From Legionella quateirensis (GTDB lineage Bacteria; Pseudomonadota; Gammaproteobacteria; Legionellales; Legionellaceae): 64,000 bases of DNA. This document shows positions 28,941 through 39,693 of the stretch, piece by piece. The stretch's first letter is position 1. The number at the start of each line of letters is the position of its first letter. Both the position numbers and the translations under genes were made by a program. Under the pieces are notes generated by a model. The model had not been told where the DNA came from. It worked only from the letters and a program-made list of their open reading frames with translations, and ran no database searches. The stretch spans positions 206,689 to 270,688 of the forward strand of contig NZ_LNYR01000031.1 of the NCBI RefSeq assembly GCF_001467955.1. The letters are read 5' to 3'.

Positions 28941-29717
28941 ATGAATTTAATTGAACATGAGTTGGATGGAAATGGAATTTTAACATTAACGTTAAATAGA
29001 CCAGAAAAACTGAATGCATTAAGTACCGAAGTTTTAGATGCTCTGGCTGAATTATTCCGCTCTGCAAAAGCAAATCCAAAAGTTAAGGCATTAATAATAA
29101 CTGGCAATGGTAAAGCGTTTTGTGCTGGTGCTGATATCAATCGACTTGCTGAATGTACTGCTCAAACCGGATACGAGTTTGCTTGTCATGGTCAGGAAGT
29201 GTTTCGTTTGCTGGAAAACATGGGTAAGCCCTCCCTGGCGGCGATTAATGGATTTGCTTTTGGTGGAGGTTGTGAACTGGCAATTTCCGCAACGTTGAGA
29301 ATTGCTTCAACCAAAGCGATGTTTGGGCAACCTGAAGTCAAACTGGGCGTTATACCTGGATATGGCGGTACTCAGAGATTAGCCCGCCTTGTCGGCAAAG
29401 GGCGCGCTATGGATTTGTGCCTGACCGGGCGATTTATTAATGCTGAAACGGCTTTGAATTGGGGGTTGGTCTCAGAAGTCACAGAACCTGAGCATTTATT
29501 AGAGCAGGGGAGAACTCTATTAAAGGGAATTTTAACTATGGCTCCTCTGGCTGTAGCAGGAGTGATGGAAGTTATTGACCATGGTTATGATTTATCCCTT
29601 CAGGAAGCCTTGCATCTGGAAGCCATTCATTTTGCCAAAGTGTGTGCTACTGAGGATAAAAAAGAAGGAGTAGAGGCTTTTCTGGGTAAGCGAACTGCCG
29701 TCTTTAAGGGAGAATAA
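28941..29717 (+). CDS. enoyl-CoA hydratase
   Basis: This is a 258-residue crotonase-fold enzyme with the oxyanion-hole segments GKAFCAGADI and NGFAFGGGCEL. Both catalytic Glu residues are present (in GGGCEL and in FGQPEVKLGVIPGYGGTQRL). In this operon its likely step is hydration of methacrylyl-CoA to 3-hydroxyisobutyryl-CoA. It is preceded by CAGGAG and its TAA overlaps the next ATG by one base. Confidence 0.91.
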   Translation: MNLIEHELDGNGILTLTLNRPEKLNALSTEVLDALAELFRSAKANPKVKALIITGNGKAFCAGADINRLAECTAQTGYEFACHGQEVFRLLENMGKPSLAAINGFAFGGGCELAISATLRIASTKAMFGQPEVKLGVIPGYGGTQRLARLVGKGRAMDLCLTGRFINAETALNWGLVSEVTEPEHLLEQGRTLLKGILTMAPLAVAGVMEVIDHGYDLSLQEALHLEAIHFAKVCATEDKKEGVEAFLGKRTAVFKGE

Positions 29718-30778
29718 TGATGATCGAAGAGATACTTTTTGCCCAGAAAGGTCAAATAGGGTTAATTACTTTAAACAGAGCCAGTGCATTAAATGCGCTC
29801 TCGTTACCCATGATTCTGGCCATGCAAAAACAATTGGAGCTTTGGAAAGAAGACAATTCCATTAAAGCAATAGTGGTTCGAGCAGTTCCCGGTAATGCCT
29901 TTTGTGCTGGGGGAGATGTGCGCTGGCTCTACAATTCAGGAAGAAGTACTGAGTCAGAGCAAATGCAGTTCTTCTGGCATGAATACAGACTTAACCATTA
30001 TATTCACCATTATGGTAAGCCTTATATCGCTTTAATGGATGGCATCACCATGGGAGGCGGAGTAGGAATTTCTCTGCATGGTAGCCATCCGGTTGCCAGC
30101 GAGCAATTTGTTTTTGCCATGCCAGAGACCGGGATTGGTTTTTTCCCGGATATTGGGGCAAGTCATTTATTAAATCGTTGTCCTGGATCTCTAGGGATTT
30201 ACTTAGGATTAACAGGTAATCGATTAGGTTCTCAGGATGCATTAAAGGCTGGATTGATTAAATATCGTGTACCTTCCATAAAAATGGGCGCTTTAGCCGA
30301 AGCCCTAATGTCTACTGATTTATCAGAAGACGCTTATGCCCGTGTTGATCAGTGCATTCAAACGTTTACTCAATCAGATTCGGATAATGAAGTCACTCAG
30401 ATTAAGCCCTTAATCGATGTATGTTTTTCTCAGCCGACAGTGGAACTTATCAGAGAAGCTCTGCGTGATTGTGACGGTATATGGGCCGAAGGTGTTTATA
30501 ATGCTCTTGGGCAAAAATCTCCATTAAGTCTTAAAGTGACCCTTGCTCAGTTACATAAGGCAAAAGATCTGTCCCTGGCTGAATGTTTGAAAATGGATTT
30601 TGATTTGGTCGCGCATTTTATGAGTGACAGCGATTTTTATGAAGGCGTACGTTGCTTGTTAATCATTAAGGATAAAAAACCAAATTGGAAACCAGCTCAC
30701 CTGGATTTGGTAACAGACAATATGGTTGTGAATTATTTTGAGCGGTTTCATTCCGGTTTGGAGTTGATAGTCGTCTAG
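29717..30778 (+). CDS. 3-hydroxyisobutyryl-CoA hydrolase-type crotonase
   Basis: The 353 residues match HIBCH in length and pattern: GNAFCAGGDVRWLY, DGITMGGGVGIS, and FAMPETGIGFFPDIGASHLLNR (catalytic Glu and Asp region). The enzyme frees 3-hydroxyisobutyrate from CoA, relieving methacrylyl-CoA toxicity in valine degradation. It is translationally coupled to the hydratase. The downstream dehydrogenases (mmsA and mmsB) are not in this window. Confidence 0.9.
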   Translation: MMIEEILFAQKGQIGLITLNRASALNALSLPMILAMQKQLELWKEDNSIKAIVVRAVPGNAFCAGGDVRWLYNSGRSTESEQMQFFWHEYRLNHYIHHYGKPYIALMDGITMGGGVGISLHGSHPVASEQFVFAMPETGIGFFPDIGASHLLNRCPGSLGIYLGLTGNRLGSQDALKAGLIKYRVPSIKMGALAEALMSTDLSEDAYARVDQCIQTFTQSDSDNEVTQIKPLIDVCFSQPTVELIREALRDCDGIWAEGVYNALGQKSPLSLKVTLAQLHKAKDLSLAECLKMDFDLVAHFMSDSDFYEGVRCLLIIKDKKPNWKPAHLDLVTDNMVVNYFERFHSGLELIVV

Positions 30779-30792
30779 TACTCATCCAGATT

Positions 30793-30822
30793 GAAAAAGG
30801 GCTCGCTTTTATTGGGCGAGCC
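30793..30822 (-). terminator. rho-independent terminator for the leftward secreted-protein gene
   Basis: Read on the minus strand, GGCTCGC and GCGAGCC form a 7-bp GC-rich stem with a ~9-base loop, followed immediately by CTTTTT. It lies between convergent genes and may act weakly in the other direction as well. Confidence 0.8.
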
Positions 30823-30834
30823 ACATCTAAATCG

Positions 30835-31701
30835 TTAAACGCCCTGTACCAGGCAGCGATGATTTTCATAGGTATTGCAATTATGAGCAAAATGGTATTT
30901 TAGGCCAGAGACAAATATCTTTTCACCATTTTCCATGAGGAAAATTTGTTCTGGTTGCAGTTCCGCATAGTTAGAGTCTCTTAAAACTGCTTTATAAATA
31001 GTCCCTGCATATGGAAATAACCATCTTTCGAGGAATGGCAGAATTTTTTCCGGATCGTTGGAATAAAAATTCTGATTAATATCAGTAAACAATTTTTTAT
31101 TCATTTCATAATTGTTTTTGAAATAGAAGTTACTGCGATCCTGTCTGTATTCTATAAATGGAGGATTTTTGGGATTTTTCTTCATTCCTGCTGAAAAATT
31201 AAGCGCAACGACGAGTCCTTTGGCTGATTCTATATTTAATTGGGTTCCAAGAAATTCAGAGCCATTATTCGCTGACAGATAGGATTTTAAGTAACTAACG
31301 GCTTCATCATTAATCGGATCGAAATAACTGTTGATCTGGAAGCTGATGGCATAATTAGTGTCTGGATTATAGGTGCAACTGAAATAAGTCTGATAAGAAA
31401 ATTTATCTGAAGTAATATAATCTACTATTTTTTCTTCAATGGCTTCATTGACTTGATCACAGGTTAGTTCTTGGTTTTCCATTGTTCCCGACATGCGAAT
31501 AACTTGGGTAGGATAATCCGCACTCCGGGTAAAAGATTGGAGTTGATTCAGATTCTCTGTAGTATTGGAGTATATTTTTTGTATGGAGTTTTTGGATAGT
31601 GGATTGTGCGTTAATCTCATCGAATCGGTTGGTAATTCTGATTGACTGAATGCACACAGTGGAATTAAAACAAGAGGAGCAATAAAGTAGTTACGTCTCA
31701 T
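30835..31701 (-). CDS. secreted protein of unknown function
   Basis: The 288 residues start with a signal peptide (basic MRRN, hydrophobic core, CAFSQ, possibly cleaved after Ser or processed near Cys17). The mature part is polar, with six Cys residues and many Asn/Tyr. No motif of a known family is recognised. An AAGGAG site precedes the ATG. It is single-gene, with its own terminator downstream, so probably an independently expressed exported protein. Confidence 0.7.
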   Translation of the reverse strand: MRRNYFIAPLVLIPLCAFSQSELPTDSMRLTHNPLSKNSIQKIYSNTTENLNQLQSFTRSADYPTQVIRMSGTMENQELTCDQVNEAIEEKIVDYITSDKFSYQTYFSCTYNPDTNYAISFQINSYFDPINDEAVSYLKSYLSANNGSEFLGTQLNIESAKGLVVALNFSAGMKKNPKNPPFIEYRQDRSNFYFKNNYEMNKKLFTDINQNFYSNDPEKILPFLERWLFPYAGTIYKAVLRDSNYAELQPEQIFLMENGEKIFVSGLKYHFAHNCNTYENHRCLVQGV

Positions 31702-31986
31702 GGCAAACTCCTTATTTTTTTTAAATTAAATCCTTTAATTTAAGGTGCCTATTAAATATTGAACAAATTAAATAAAATTTAATCAAATGTGATCGTATTT
31801 TTAAAAGGCCCTGTTTCGAGTATACATGAATGAATTTAATTCGCTACAGCTATTCCTGGTTTGAACTCAGGATGATTTTCATGATGATTTGTCAGAATTT
31901 GGGTATAAATGGAGGAAAAAATTGTTAGTTTGATGCATTTCCCTTAGAATTCACATCATTATTAAATTATTTATTTAGAGAGATTT

Positions 31987-33567
31987 ATGTCTGATTTTTA
32001 TCAGGACTTTAATAAGAGAAGAACCTTTGCCATTATTTCTCACCCTGACGCGGGTAAAACCACCGTTACTGAAAAACTCCTGTTATTTGGGGGAGCTATA
32101 CAGATGGCTGGTACAGTAAAAGGACGAAAAGCAGACCGACATGCTACTTCCGACTGGATGGAAATGGAAAAGGAGCGTGGAATTTCAATTACTACTTCGG
32201 TGATGCAGTTTGTTCATAATGAACATGTTATGAATTTGCTGGATACTCCTGGACATGAAGACTTTTCAGAGGATACTTATCGTACTTTGACTGCTGTAGA
32301 TTCTGCTTTAATGGTAATAGACGTTGCCAAAGGGGTAGAGGACAGAACCGTGAAACTGATGGAGGTATGTCGTCTTCGTGATACTCCCATTATGACTTTT
32401 ATTAATAAATTAGACCGTGAAGGACGTGAGCCCATTGATTTGCTTGATGAAGTCGAATCTGTATTAGGGATTCAGTGTGCTCCTATCACCTGGCCTGTAG
32501 GTATGGGGAAACGTTTTAAAGGAATTTATCATCGCTATGAAGATACAGTTTATCTCTATCAGCACGGTAAAAATGCTCAAAAACAGGAAGCGGTCCGAAT
32601 TAAAGGACTGGATAATCCTCAATTAGATGAATTGCTGGGCGACAGTGCGCAGGAACTTCGTGATGAGATTGAATTAGTAAAGGGTGCATCACATGAGTTT
32701 AATCTGGATGCTTACCTAGCAGGTAAAATGACCCCTGTTTATTTTGGTTCCGCAATTAATAATTTCGGCATTAAGGAATTGTTAGACGATTTTGTTCAAT
32801 ACGCCCCAGGCCCTCAACCCAGAGCAACGACGGAACGAATAGTGAATCCTCAGGAAGAAGCTTTTACCGGGTTTGTATTTAAAATTCAGGCCAATATGGA
32901 TCCCAAACATCGAGATAGAATCGCTTTTGTACGCATTTGTTCCGGCGCATATAGAAAAGGGATGAAGCTGAGTCATTTACGTATTGGTAAAGAGGTGCAA
33001 ATTGCCAATGCTTTAACCTTTATGGCAGGGGATAGATCGCATACTGAAATTGCTTTGGCAGGAGATATTATAGGTTTGCATAATCACGGTACCATTCGTA
33101 TAGGTGATACATTTACTCAGGGCGAGCAACTGAAATTCACCGGGATTCCTAATTTTGCACCCGAATTATTTCGTCTGGTACGCTTAAGAGATCCTTTGAA
33201 AAGCAAAGCGTTATTGAAAGGTTTAATTGAATTATCTGAAGAGGGCGCAACGCAGGTATTCAGACCATTAAATAGTAACCAGCTTATTCTTGGGGCCGTA
33301 GGGATTCTGCAGTTCGATGTAGTAGCCCACAGATTAAAGCATGAATACAAGGTAGATTGCCTTTATGAATCAGTCAGCGTGACTTGTGCCCGTTGGGTGT
33401 ACGCTGAGGATGACAAAGCCTTGAGTGAATTCCGTGATAAAGCCTATGATTATCTAGCCCTGGATGGCAGTGATACCTTAATGTATCTCGCACCTACACG
33501 AGTGAATTTAACAATGGCGGAAGAGCGCTACCCAAAGATTAAGTTCCGAGCGACAAGAGAGCATTAA
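31987..33567 (+). CDS. prfC: peptide chain release factor 3
   Basis: RF3 is the GTPase that recycles RF1/RF2 from the ribosome. The 526 residues (E. coli 529) open with the G1 motif [22 protein letters not shown], then G3 [14 protein letters not shown] and G4 [10 protein letters not shown]. The [10 protein letters not shown] region separates RF3 from EF-G. Identification is secure. It is preceded by a 285-base gap and followed by a leftward gene. Confidence 0.97.
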   Translation: MSDFYQDFNKRRTFAIISHPDAGKTTVTEKLLLFGGAIQMAGTVKGRKADRHATSDWMEMEKERGISITTSVMQFVHNEHVMNLLDTPGHEDFSEDTYRTLTAVDSALMVIDVAKGVEDRTVKLMEVCRLRDTPIMTFINKLDREGREPIDLLDEVESVLGIQCAPITWPVGMGKRFKGIYHRYEDTVYLYQHGKNAQKQEAVRIKGLDNPQLDELLGDSAQELRDEIELVKGASHEFNLDAYLAGKMTPVYFGSAINNFGIKELLDDFVQYAPGPQPRATTERIVNPQEEAFTGFVFKIQANMDPKHRDRIAFVRICSGAYRKGMKLSHLRIGKEVQIANALTFMAGDRSHTEIALAGDIIGLHNHGTIRIGDTFTQGEQLKFTGIPNFAPELFRLVRLRDPLKSKALLKGLIELSEEGATQVFRPLNSNQLILGAVGILQFDVVAHRLKHEYKVDCLYESVSVTCARWVYAEDDKALSEFRDKAYDYLALDGSDTLMYLAPTRVNLTMAEERYPKIKFRATREH

Positions 33568-33647
33568 CTGGAGATACACATACTTATAACCTGTATCCAC
33601 CTTAGGTAGATGCAGGTCATTTGACTTAATGGATTTTCTCTTTAAAA

Positions 33648-34031
33648 CTAGGTTGTACAGCTCGCTTTAACGGTGTGTTGTCCCAGATTTGTAATTCTAA
33701 CTTTTGCACCAGATTCGGCACTGATTTTTAGCGTGTCGCCTTGATGTACAGTCACCTGCATTGAACTTCCTTTGGTTAACGTGACATCGTTTACTTTACC
33801 TTGTTTGGCTAATGCTTCAGCAAACAGCACATTACTTTCATCTTTGGTAATAATTTTACATTTAGCTTCAATATCCCAATACAGGTAATTAATAAATACT
33901 TGAGGTTCGTTAGGTACTAATTCATAATCAATTGTCATGCTCGGTTGAAGGGTATTAGTGACTATTGAATGAACATTCGTACTGAATGCTGTGGCTGCGC
34001 ATAATAAGGAAAAGCCGATTTTTCGTAGCAT
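33648..34031 (-). CDS. small secreted protein of unknown function
   Basis: The 127 residues begin with a clear signal peptide (MLRKIGFSLLCAATAFSTNVHS). The mature part is predicted all-beta, with alternating patterns such as SMQVTVHQGDTLKISAESGAKVRI and two Cys (in AKCKII and KASCTT) likely forming one disulfide. No family is recognised. A GGAG ribosome site precedes the ATG. Confidence 0.7.
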   Translation of the reverse strand: MLRKIGFSLLCAATAFSTNVHSIVTNTLQPSMTIDYELVPNEPQVFINYLYWDIEAKCKIITKDESNVLFAEALAKQGKVNDVTLTKGSSMQVTVHQGDTLKISAESGAKVRITNLGQHTVKASCTT

Positions 34032-34162
34032 AGATATCTCCAGTGTGAAAAATTAACAGGCTAAGATACAATTATTTTGTTTCCTTGGCAAATTAAAAGG
34101 CATTTGCGCAGAGCAAATGGGATCCCACCCCAAGTATTTGAATAAATAATAAAATTATTGGG

Positions 34163-35560
34163 TTATATTTCTCCTAATGCTTTGGAAATTGATTCAGTCA
34201 TGGTTTTTGCATCTCCAAATAACATATACGTATTGTCATGAAAAAATAGACTGTTTTCGACACCCGCATATCCTGGGGACATTCCACGTTTTACAAATAA
34301 AACGGTTTTAGCTTTTTCAACTTCTAATACAGGCATGCCGTAAATGGGGGAGCTGGAGTCTGTTTTAGCAGCCGGATTCGTAATATCATTTGCCCCTATA
34401 ACAAAAGCAACATCGCAGGCTGCAAAATCCCTGTTAATTTCGCTTTGCTCAAAAACGCGATCATAGGGAATATTGGCTTCTGCAAGTAAAACGTTCATAT
34501 GGCCTGGCATACGGCCTGCAACAGGGTGAATAGCAAAACGGACTTTGATAGAGCGAGCTTCCAGGGCATCAACCAACTCTTTAACCGCATGTTGTGCATG
34601 AGCAACAGCCATACCATAACCGGGTACAATTATCACATCTCTGGCATTACTTAATAGAAAAGCGGCATCCTCCCCATTTGCTTGTCTTACCGATCTGGAT
34701 TCGTCACCTGCATGAGCTTGCTGGGTATTTCCCGCTGAGTTAATTCCTCCAAAAATCACATTGAAAATGGAACGATTCATTCCAACACACATGATGTAGC
34801 TTAGGATGGCTCCACTGGCTCCGACTAAAGCCCCAGTGATTACCAGCAGATCATTACTCAGGGTGAATCCTATACCTGCTGCAGCCCATCCGGAATAAGA
34901 GTTGAGCATGGAAATCACTACGGGCATATCAGCACCGCCTATAGGGATGATCAGCAATACACCAATGAGAAAGGCTAACCCGGCTAATACACCAAAAAGC
35001 AATAAACTTTGATTTAGTAAAAATACAACAAAAAATCCTAGAATTGACAAAGCGATAATCAGATTTACAATGCTTTGTCCCATAAATCGTACCGGTACTC
35101 CGGACATGATCCCCTGGAGTTTTAGAAAGGCAATTACTGAGCCTGAAAAAGTTATTGCACCGATAATTAACCCTAAACTCATTTCAATCAGACTGGCTTT
35201 TTCTATGTCGCCAGTGCTGCCAATATGAAACGATTCGGGAGATAAAAAGGCGCAAAACGCTACTAAAACGGCAGCCATACCAACCAGTGAGTGGAACGCT
35301 GCTACAAGTTGAGGTATGGCAGTCATATTAATTTTTAGTGCGATGAATGTGCCAATGATTCCACCGGCGACGATTAATCCAATCAGAATATAGTGATGGA
35401 ATATGGTAGGCATCATCAACGTAGAGCCTACTGCAAGTGTCATACCTAAAATTCCCAGGAGATTTCCTCTTCTGGATGTGGCTGGACTGGCCAATCCTTT
35501 TAAAGCAAGAATAAAACAGACAGCGGCTAATAAATAGAATAGGGGAACAATTGAATTCAT
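34163..35560 (-). CDS. pntB: NAD(P) transhydrogenase subunit beta
   Basis: PntB forms part of the proton channel (many membrane helices over residues 1-260) and the NADP-binding domain III (VIVPGYGMAVAHAQHAVKEL, then DVAFVIGANDITNPAAK). The enzyme couples proton entry to reduction of NADP by NADH. The ATG at 35560 (465 residues) has GGA seven bases upstream. The ATG at 35572 overlaps the AAGGA string and is less likely. Last gene of a three-gene operon. Confidence 0.95.
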   Translation of the reverse strand: MNSIVPLFYLLAAVCFILALKGLASPATSRRGNLLGILGMTLAVGSTLMMPTIFHHYILIGLIVAGGIIGTFIALKINMTAIPQLVAAFHSLVGMAAVLVAFCAFLSPESFHIGSTGDIEKASLIEMSLGLIIGAITFSGSVIAFLKLQGIMSGVPVRFMGQSIVNLIIALSILGFFVVFLLNQSLLLFGVLAGLAFLIGVLLIIPIGGADMPVVISMLNSYSGWAAAGIGFTLSNDLLVITGALVGASGAILSYIMCVGMNRSIFNVIFGGINSAGNTQQAHAGDESRSVRQANGEDAAFLLSNARDVIIVPGYGMAVAHAQHAVKELVDALEARSIKVRFAIHPVAGRMPGHMNVLLAEANIPYDRVFEQSEINRDFAACDVAFVIGANDITNPAAKTDSSSPIYGMPVLEVEKAKTVLFVKRGMSPGYAGVENSLFFHDNTYMLFGDAKTMTESISKALGEI

Positions 35561-35583
35561 TACTGATTCCATCCTTTAAGTCA

Positions 35584-35880
35584 TTATTTTTTATACATGC
35601 GAAGCATGCGTTGGGTTACAACAAATCCACCAAAAATATTTATAGAAGTAATGAATATTGCCAAGCCCCCTAACCAGGTGATGGACCCAACCATTTCGCT
35701 TCCTGCTGCGATTAATGCGCCTAATACAATAATGCTTGAAATCGCATTAGTAACAGACATTAAGGGGGTATGGAGTGCTGGTGTGACTTTCCATACTACG
35801 TAATAACCTACAAAACAGGCCAGGACAAAAATAGTCAGTATGGTTATATAAGGATTAGCTATAGAGTGAACTTCATGCAT
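35584..35880 (-). CDS. pntAB: NAD(P) transhydrogenase subunit alpha part 2
   Basis: This 98-residue membrane subunit (three hydrophobic helices) corresponds to the C-terminal membrane part of E. coli PntA. The start chosen is the ATG at 35880, preceded by AAGGAGAG; it overlaps the pntAA stop by 8 bases. A longer reading from 35955 would lie within pntAA and has no ribosome site. Confidence 0.92.
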   Translation of the reverse strand: MHEVHSIANPYITILTIFVLACFVGYYVVWKVTPALHTPLMSVTNAISSIIVLGALIAAGSEMVGSITWLGGLAIFITSINIFGGFVVTQRMLRMYKK

Positions 35881-37006
35881 TTTGTCTCTCCTTGTTTGCT
35901 TGAAAAGGTAAGTAATTTCCTTCGCAACAAAGAACAGCCTGCTGAATAATCTCATCTTCAGGGTTAAATTTAATCTCTGGAGGAGTCGCAGCCAATAAAT
36001 TAATTAAATGAACCAGATTATTTGCGTAGAGATCACTGGCCGTTGCTGGTACGAGGCCTGCCATATTACTTATTCCGATAACGGTGATTGTACCGTGCTT
36101 TATAACCTGATCGGGAACGCTTACTTCACAGTTTCCACCTCGCGAGGTAGCCAGATCTACAATGACAGACCCAGGTTTCATCTGTTCAACGGTGGTTTTA
36201 TAGAGCAAAACAGGAGCTTTACGTCCTGGTATTAATGCGGTAGAGATGACAATGTCGGACATTTTAGCGTACTGATCGATCAACTCGGCCTGTAATTTTT
36301 TATATTCATCGCTGGTTTCCGAGGCATACCCACCTTTGGTTTCGCTGTCCAGTTCCTGGCTTACTTCTACAAACTCAGCCCCTAAACTTTCAACCTGTTC
36401 TTTGGCTGCTTTTCTTACGTCAAACGCATAAACAACCGCACCCAGTCGTTTGGCGGTAGCTATAGCCTGTAATCCTGCTACGCCTGCACCCAGTATCAAG
36501 ATTTTAGAAGGTTGAATCATGCCTGCAGCGGTCATCATCATTGGTATGGCACGGTGGAATTGAGTTACTGCTTCCAGCACCGCTCTATAACCTGCAAGGT
36601 TTGCTTGGGATGACAGACTATCCATACTTTGCGCCCGGCTGATTCTGGGGATCAAGTTCATGGAAAATAAATTAATGTGCTGTTTTTGGCACCATTGAAT
36701 CAGTTTACTTTGTGGATCATTGTCGATGTGTCCAATGATCAATGCGTTTTGAGCCAATCCATTTAAATCATCGGGATTGGGTTCATTGATGCACAGAAGA
36801 ATATTCGTCTGTTGGAGCAATGTTTTTTTATTATCAATTATTTGAACACCAACACGTTGGTATTCTTCATTAGAGAAATCGGAAGCCAATCCCGCATTCT
36901 TCTCAATGGCAACTTCAAATCCTAATTTTATAAGTTGTTTTGCTGAATTGGGAGTAATTGCTACACGGGTTTCCCGACCTGATTCAAGTAAGGTTGCTAT
37001 TTTCAT
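35873..37006 (-). CDS. pntAA: NAD(P) transhydrogenase subunit alpha part 1
   Basis: This is the NAD(H)-binding soluble subunit (domain I). The 377 residues include the Rossmann motif [20 protein letters not shown] with Asp in AFDVR after the second strand, and the mobile-loop region. Sequence start [20 protein letters not shown] is typical of the alanine dehydrogenase/PNT family. Split alpha subunits occur in Rhodospirillum and other groups, so the three-gene layout is not unusual. Confidence 0.95.
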   Translation of the reverse strand: MKIATLLESGRETRVAITPNSAKQLIKLGFEVAIEKNAGLASDFSNEEYQRVGVQIIDNKKTLLQQTNILLCINEPNPDDLNGLAQNALIIGHIDNDPQSKLIQWCQKQHINLFSMNLIPRISRAQSMDSLSSQANLAGYRAVLEAVTQFHRAIPMMMTAAGMIQPSKILILGAGVAGLQAIATAKRLGAVVYAFDVRKAAKEQVESLGAEFVEVSQELDSETKGGYASETSDEYKKLQAELIDQYAKMSDIVISTALIPGRKAPVLLYKTTVEQMKPGSVIVDLATSRGGNCEVSVPDQVIKHGTITVIGISNMAGLVPATASDLYANNLVHLINLLAATPPEIKFNPEDEIIQQAVLCCEGNYLPFQANKERQNA

Positions 37007-37158
37007 GGGGTAATCCTTTTACCGTTCTATAAACTATCCTATTGTAAATTAGAATAATTTGCTACTGAATAAAATGTCAAATGCAGGAAAACGTGTTGGC
37101 ATTAATGTGGATTCTTTATATGATGTAATTGAACCTTAATTTTCAATGGATAGAATGG

Positions 37159-37923
37159 ATGACTCATATTAAACTGAATTTATCAACCGTAATGCTCTCA
37201 TTATTTGTTGTTGTATCAAGCCCTGATGCTGTATCTGGCACTATGGGTACTCCTCAAACAGCTCCTTGGAATTATATTGCTACATTGAGTGCGGGTCCCG
37301 TTTGGCAAAATGGTGGTGAAACTCAGACATTCTTTTTAACACCTGAAATTGAAAAAACTTATGCAGCAAACAAATCTACCGGCACTTTAGCTGATGGCGA
37401 GTTTTTTCTGGGTATACAAAAAAAAATACATCATTCCTTTACCGGTCAATTAGGGATCGCATTCGCTACGACCAGCAAGGCCAGGCTTAATGGTGAAATC
37501 TGGGATGATGCTGACCCTGAACATAATAATTTTGTATACAGCTATAAAATAAAGCACAGTCATATTGCACTAAAAGGAAAGTTATTATCCGATTTAGGAT
37601 TTATTGTTACTCCCTGGATCAGTGCCAGTGCGGGAGCTGGATTTAATCGAGCATCAGATTTTTCCAATGTTCCTGTTATTTTTGAAGCTTTGCCTAATCC
37701 AGATTTCGTTTCTCATAATAAGACAACTTTTACTTATACTCTCGGGGCTGGAGTGCAAAAAGCACTGAATCAAAATTGGCAAATCGGTGTTGGTTATGAG
37801 TTTGCTGATTGGGGGAAAAGTCAATTGGGTAGAGCTTTCGGACAAACTTTGGGTACTGGTTTAAGTTTAAATCACTATTATACTCATGGTGTTATGTTCA
37901 ACATCACAGTAGTAGCTGGCTGA
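37159..37923 (+). CDS. outer-membrane beta-barrel protein
   Basis: With the ATG at 37159 the protein has 254 residues. It has a signal peptide (LSLFVVVSSPDAVSG) and then repeated amphipathic strands with alternating aromatic and Gly residues (NYIATLSAGPVW, GEFFLGIQKKI, WQIGVGYEFADWGKS). It ends in hydrophobic VMFNITVVAG. The pattern fits an 8-stranded OmpA/opacity-like barrel. An upstream TTG would add ten residues. It is followed after six bases by an IPT/TIG protein, suggesting co-transcription. Confidence 0.8.
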   Translation: MTHIKLNLSTVMLSLFVVVSSPDAVSGTMGTPQTAPWNYIATLSAGPVWQNGGETQTFFLTPEIEKTYAANKSTGTLADGEFFLGIQKKIHHSFTGQLGIAFATTSKARLNGEIWDDADPEHNNFVYSYKIKHSHIALKGKLLSDLGFIVTPWISASAGAGFNRASDFSNVPVIFEALPNPDFVSHNKTTFTYTLGAGVQKALNQNWQIGVGYEFADWGKSQLGRAFGQTLGTGLSLNHYYTHGVMFNITVVAG

Positions 37924-37929
37924 TAAACG

Positions 37930-39363
37930 ATGAAAGTAAATAATATACTGTCCAGAGTCTTGTTGGGATTTATATCCTTACTTATGTTGACGGCAGTACA
38001 TTCAGGGATTCCTCTATGGACTTTTAGCCCTTTGACAGCTACGCAAGTCGCGGTTCCTGAAAACAGCACGGTGACAATTCAGTATCGGGTGACCAGTCAA
38101 ACGAATAGGCCTCATACTTTGGTAATGACTCCCATTCCTGGAGTGACCCAGGTTACTACTGGACAGGATATTTGTGGAAGCGTTTTTGTTTTATCTACGA
38201 AAGGCCGTTCTTGTATTTTGTCCTTACAAATCAAAGGCAGTCAATTAACCCAACCCATTAATGATGGGCCAGTTGTCTGCCAGCAGGGCTTAATTAATGA
38301 ATGTTATAGACCTGGCCAATTTAATATATTGCATATCAGCAAGGCACCTGCTTTGGTTCCTGTAATAACGGCGATTAATCCTGCTGCTGGAACACAACTG
38401 GGTGGAACCTCAGTTACTCTGACGGGTGTTAATTTAATGGATACCACACGAGTTACTTTTGGTGGAATAGAGGCTACTGGTCTAAACGTAGTTAATTCTA
38501 CAACAGTGATCGCAGTCACACCGGCTCATCCTGTAGGTTCTGTAGATGTCAGTATTACGACTTCAGGTGGCAGCGATACTTTGAATGATGGTTTTACCTA
38601 TGAGGGGATACCCTCGCTCACTGGAATTTCTCCTGCTTCGGGCCCACAAATAGGGGGAACTGGAGTGACTTTGACGGGAGATAATTTATCTTCAACGCAA
38701 ACTATTACGTTTGGAGGGACACCAGCTTCGTTTGTTCATGTGGTCGATTCAAACACTGTTACCGCGGTAACACCACCAAGAGCGGTACCGGGACTGGTTA
38801 ATGTGGTGCTCACCGCGACTCAAGGAAGTACTTCATTAGTTAATGGGTTCACGTATTTAGCTACAGCTGTAGGGCAGCCATCAGGTGGGGGAGTGATTGC
38901 CTGTTTGAATGTTGGTGCGGTACAGCAATTTATAATGACCACGGTAGATAATAGTTCCGGGATCCAATGGGGAGGAACAAATACCGTAATTGGAGTCAGC
39001 GCACAGCATAATTTTGATGGAGCGGCCAACACTACTGCGATAGTTAATACACTGGGCAGTTCAACCAATTATGCTGCGGGTCTTTGTGATGCTTTCTCAG
39101 TGGACTCACAAGGAAATTCTCCCTGTCAAACGGGGAATGAGTGTTATAGTGATTGGTTTTTACCGGCTAAAGAGCAGCTTAATTGTATCTATGGTAATCT
39201 CTTAATCGCATCGGGTATCTATTGGTCGTCCACAGAAGATCCACCTAATGCCATGCACCCGGTTCAAGCATGGGCTCAGAACTTTTCATTAGCAGGAGCC
39301 AGATTTCCAATCAGTAAAGCCAATACTTATGCTGTACGTTGTGTTCGGGGAATAGTACCTTGA
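37930..39363 (+). CDS. secreted protein with IPT/TIG domains and a Lcl C-terminal (DUF1566-type) domain
   Basis: The 477 residues have a signal peptide and an N-terminal beta domain of about 110 residues containing TVTIQYRVTSQTNR and SCILSLQIKGS, a type I recognise from exported Legionella proteins. Two IPT/TIG immunoglobulin-like repeats follow (PVITAINPAAGTQLGGTSVT and PSLTGISPASGPQIGGTGVT). The C-terminal module ends YWSSTEDPP...AVRCVRG, as in the C-terminal domain of the Legionella collagen-like adhesin Lcl. The setting behind a beta-barrel suggests surface exposure and a possible adhesive role, which is inference. Confidence 0.85.
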   Translation: MKVNNILSRVLLGFISLLMLTAVHSGIPLWTFSPLTATQVAVPENSTVTIQYRVTSQTNRPHTLVMTPIPGVTQVTTGQDICGSVFVLSTKGRSCILSLQIKGSQLTQPINDGPVVCQQGLINECYRPGQFNILHISKAPALVPVITAINPAAGTQLGGTSVTLTGVNLMDTTRVTFGGIEATGLNVVNSTTVIAVTPAHPVGSVDVSITTSGGSDTLNDGFTYEGIPSLTGISPASGPQIGGTGVTLTGDNLSSTQTITFGGTPASFVHVVDSNTVTAVTPPRAVPGLVNVVLTATQGSTSLVNGFTYLATAVGQPSGGGVIACLNVGAVQQFIMTTVDNSSGIQWGGTNTVIGVSAQHNFDGAANTTAIVNTLGSSTNYAAGLCDAFSVDSQGNSPCQTGNECYSDWFLPAKEQLNCIYGNLLIASGIYWSSTEDPPNAMHPVQAWAQNFSLAGARFPISKANTYAVRCVRGIVP

Positions 39364-39693
39364 TAAAATAAAAAGGGCGTATCACATACGCCCTGTTTTT
39401 TAAAAGTGGATATAGACAGCAAGATTGATTACAGTCCTAGTTCACTAGGTGGACTCCTCCGGAATGTTTTTGGCTTCTTAGTCTGGCTAAGCATGCTCAC
39501 CACATTCTCAATCTGGCTTCCAATGTTGTGATGTTGGCTGAACAATGTGTACCGCCTATGATTCTATAATAGGCTACAATTTTTATTAAATCCACTGACT
39601 AAAATGGGTTTATTGCAAAGATTTCGTTAAGTGCCTGGATGCTCTTTGTAAACACTGGTTGAACACAATTTTTGTCCCCGTGATCCATTAATC
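39364..39693. other. intergenic region with a terminator
   Basis: Apart from the terminator at 39374-39403, I see only a short inverted repeat around 39433-39455 (AGTCC and GGACT flanking CTAG elements) and no gene. Confidence 0.5.
39374..39403 (+). terminator. rho-independent terminator
   Basis: AGGGCGTAT and ATACGCCCT form a perfect 9-bp stem around CAC, followed by GTTTTTT. It ends the beta-barrel and IPT/TIG transcription unit. Confidence 0.92.

Noticed and set aside
35881..35955. N-terminal extension of pntAB
   Set aside because: The extra 25 codons lie inside pntAA and lack a ribosome site, whereas the ATG at 35880 has AAGGAGAG at the right distance.
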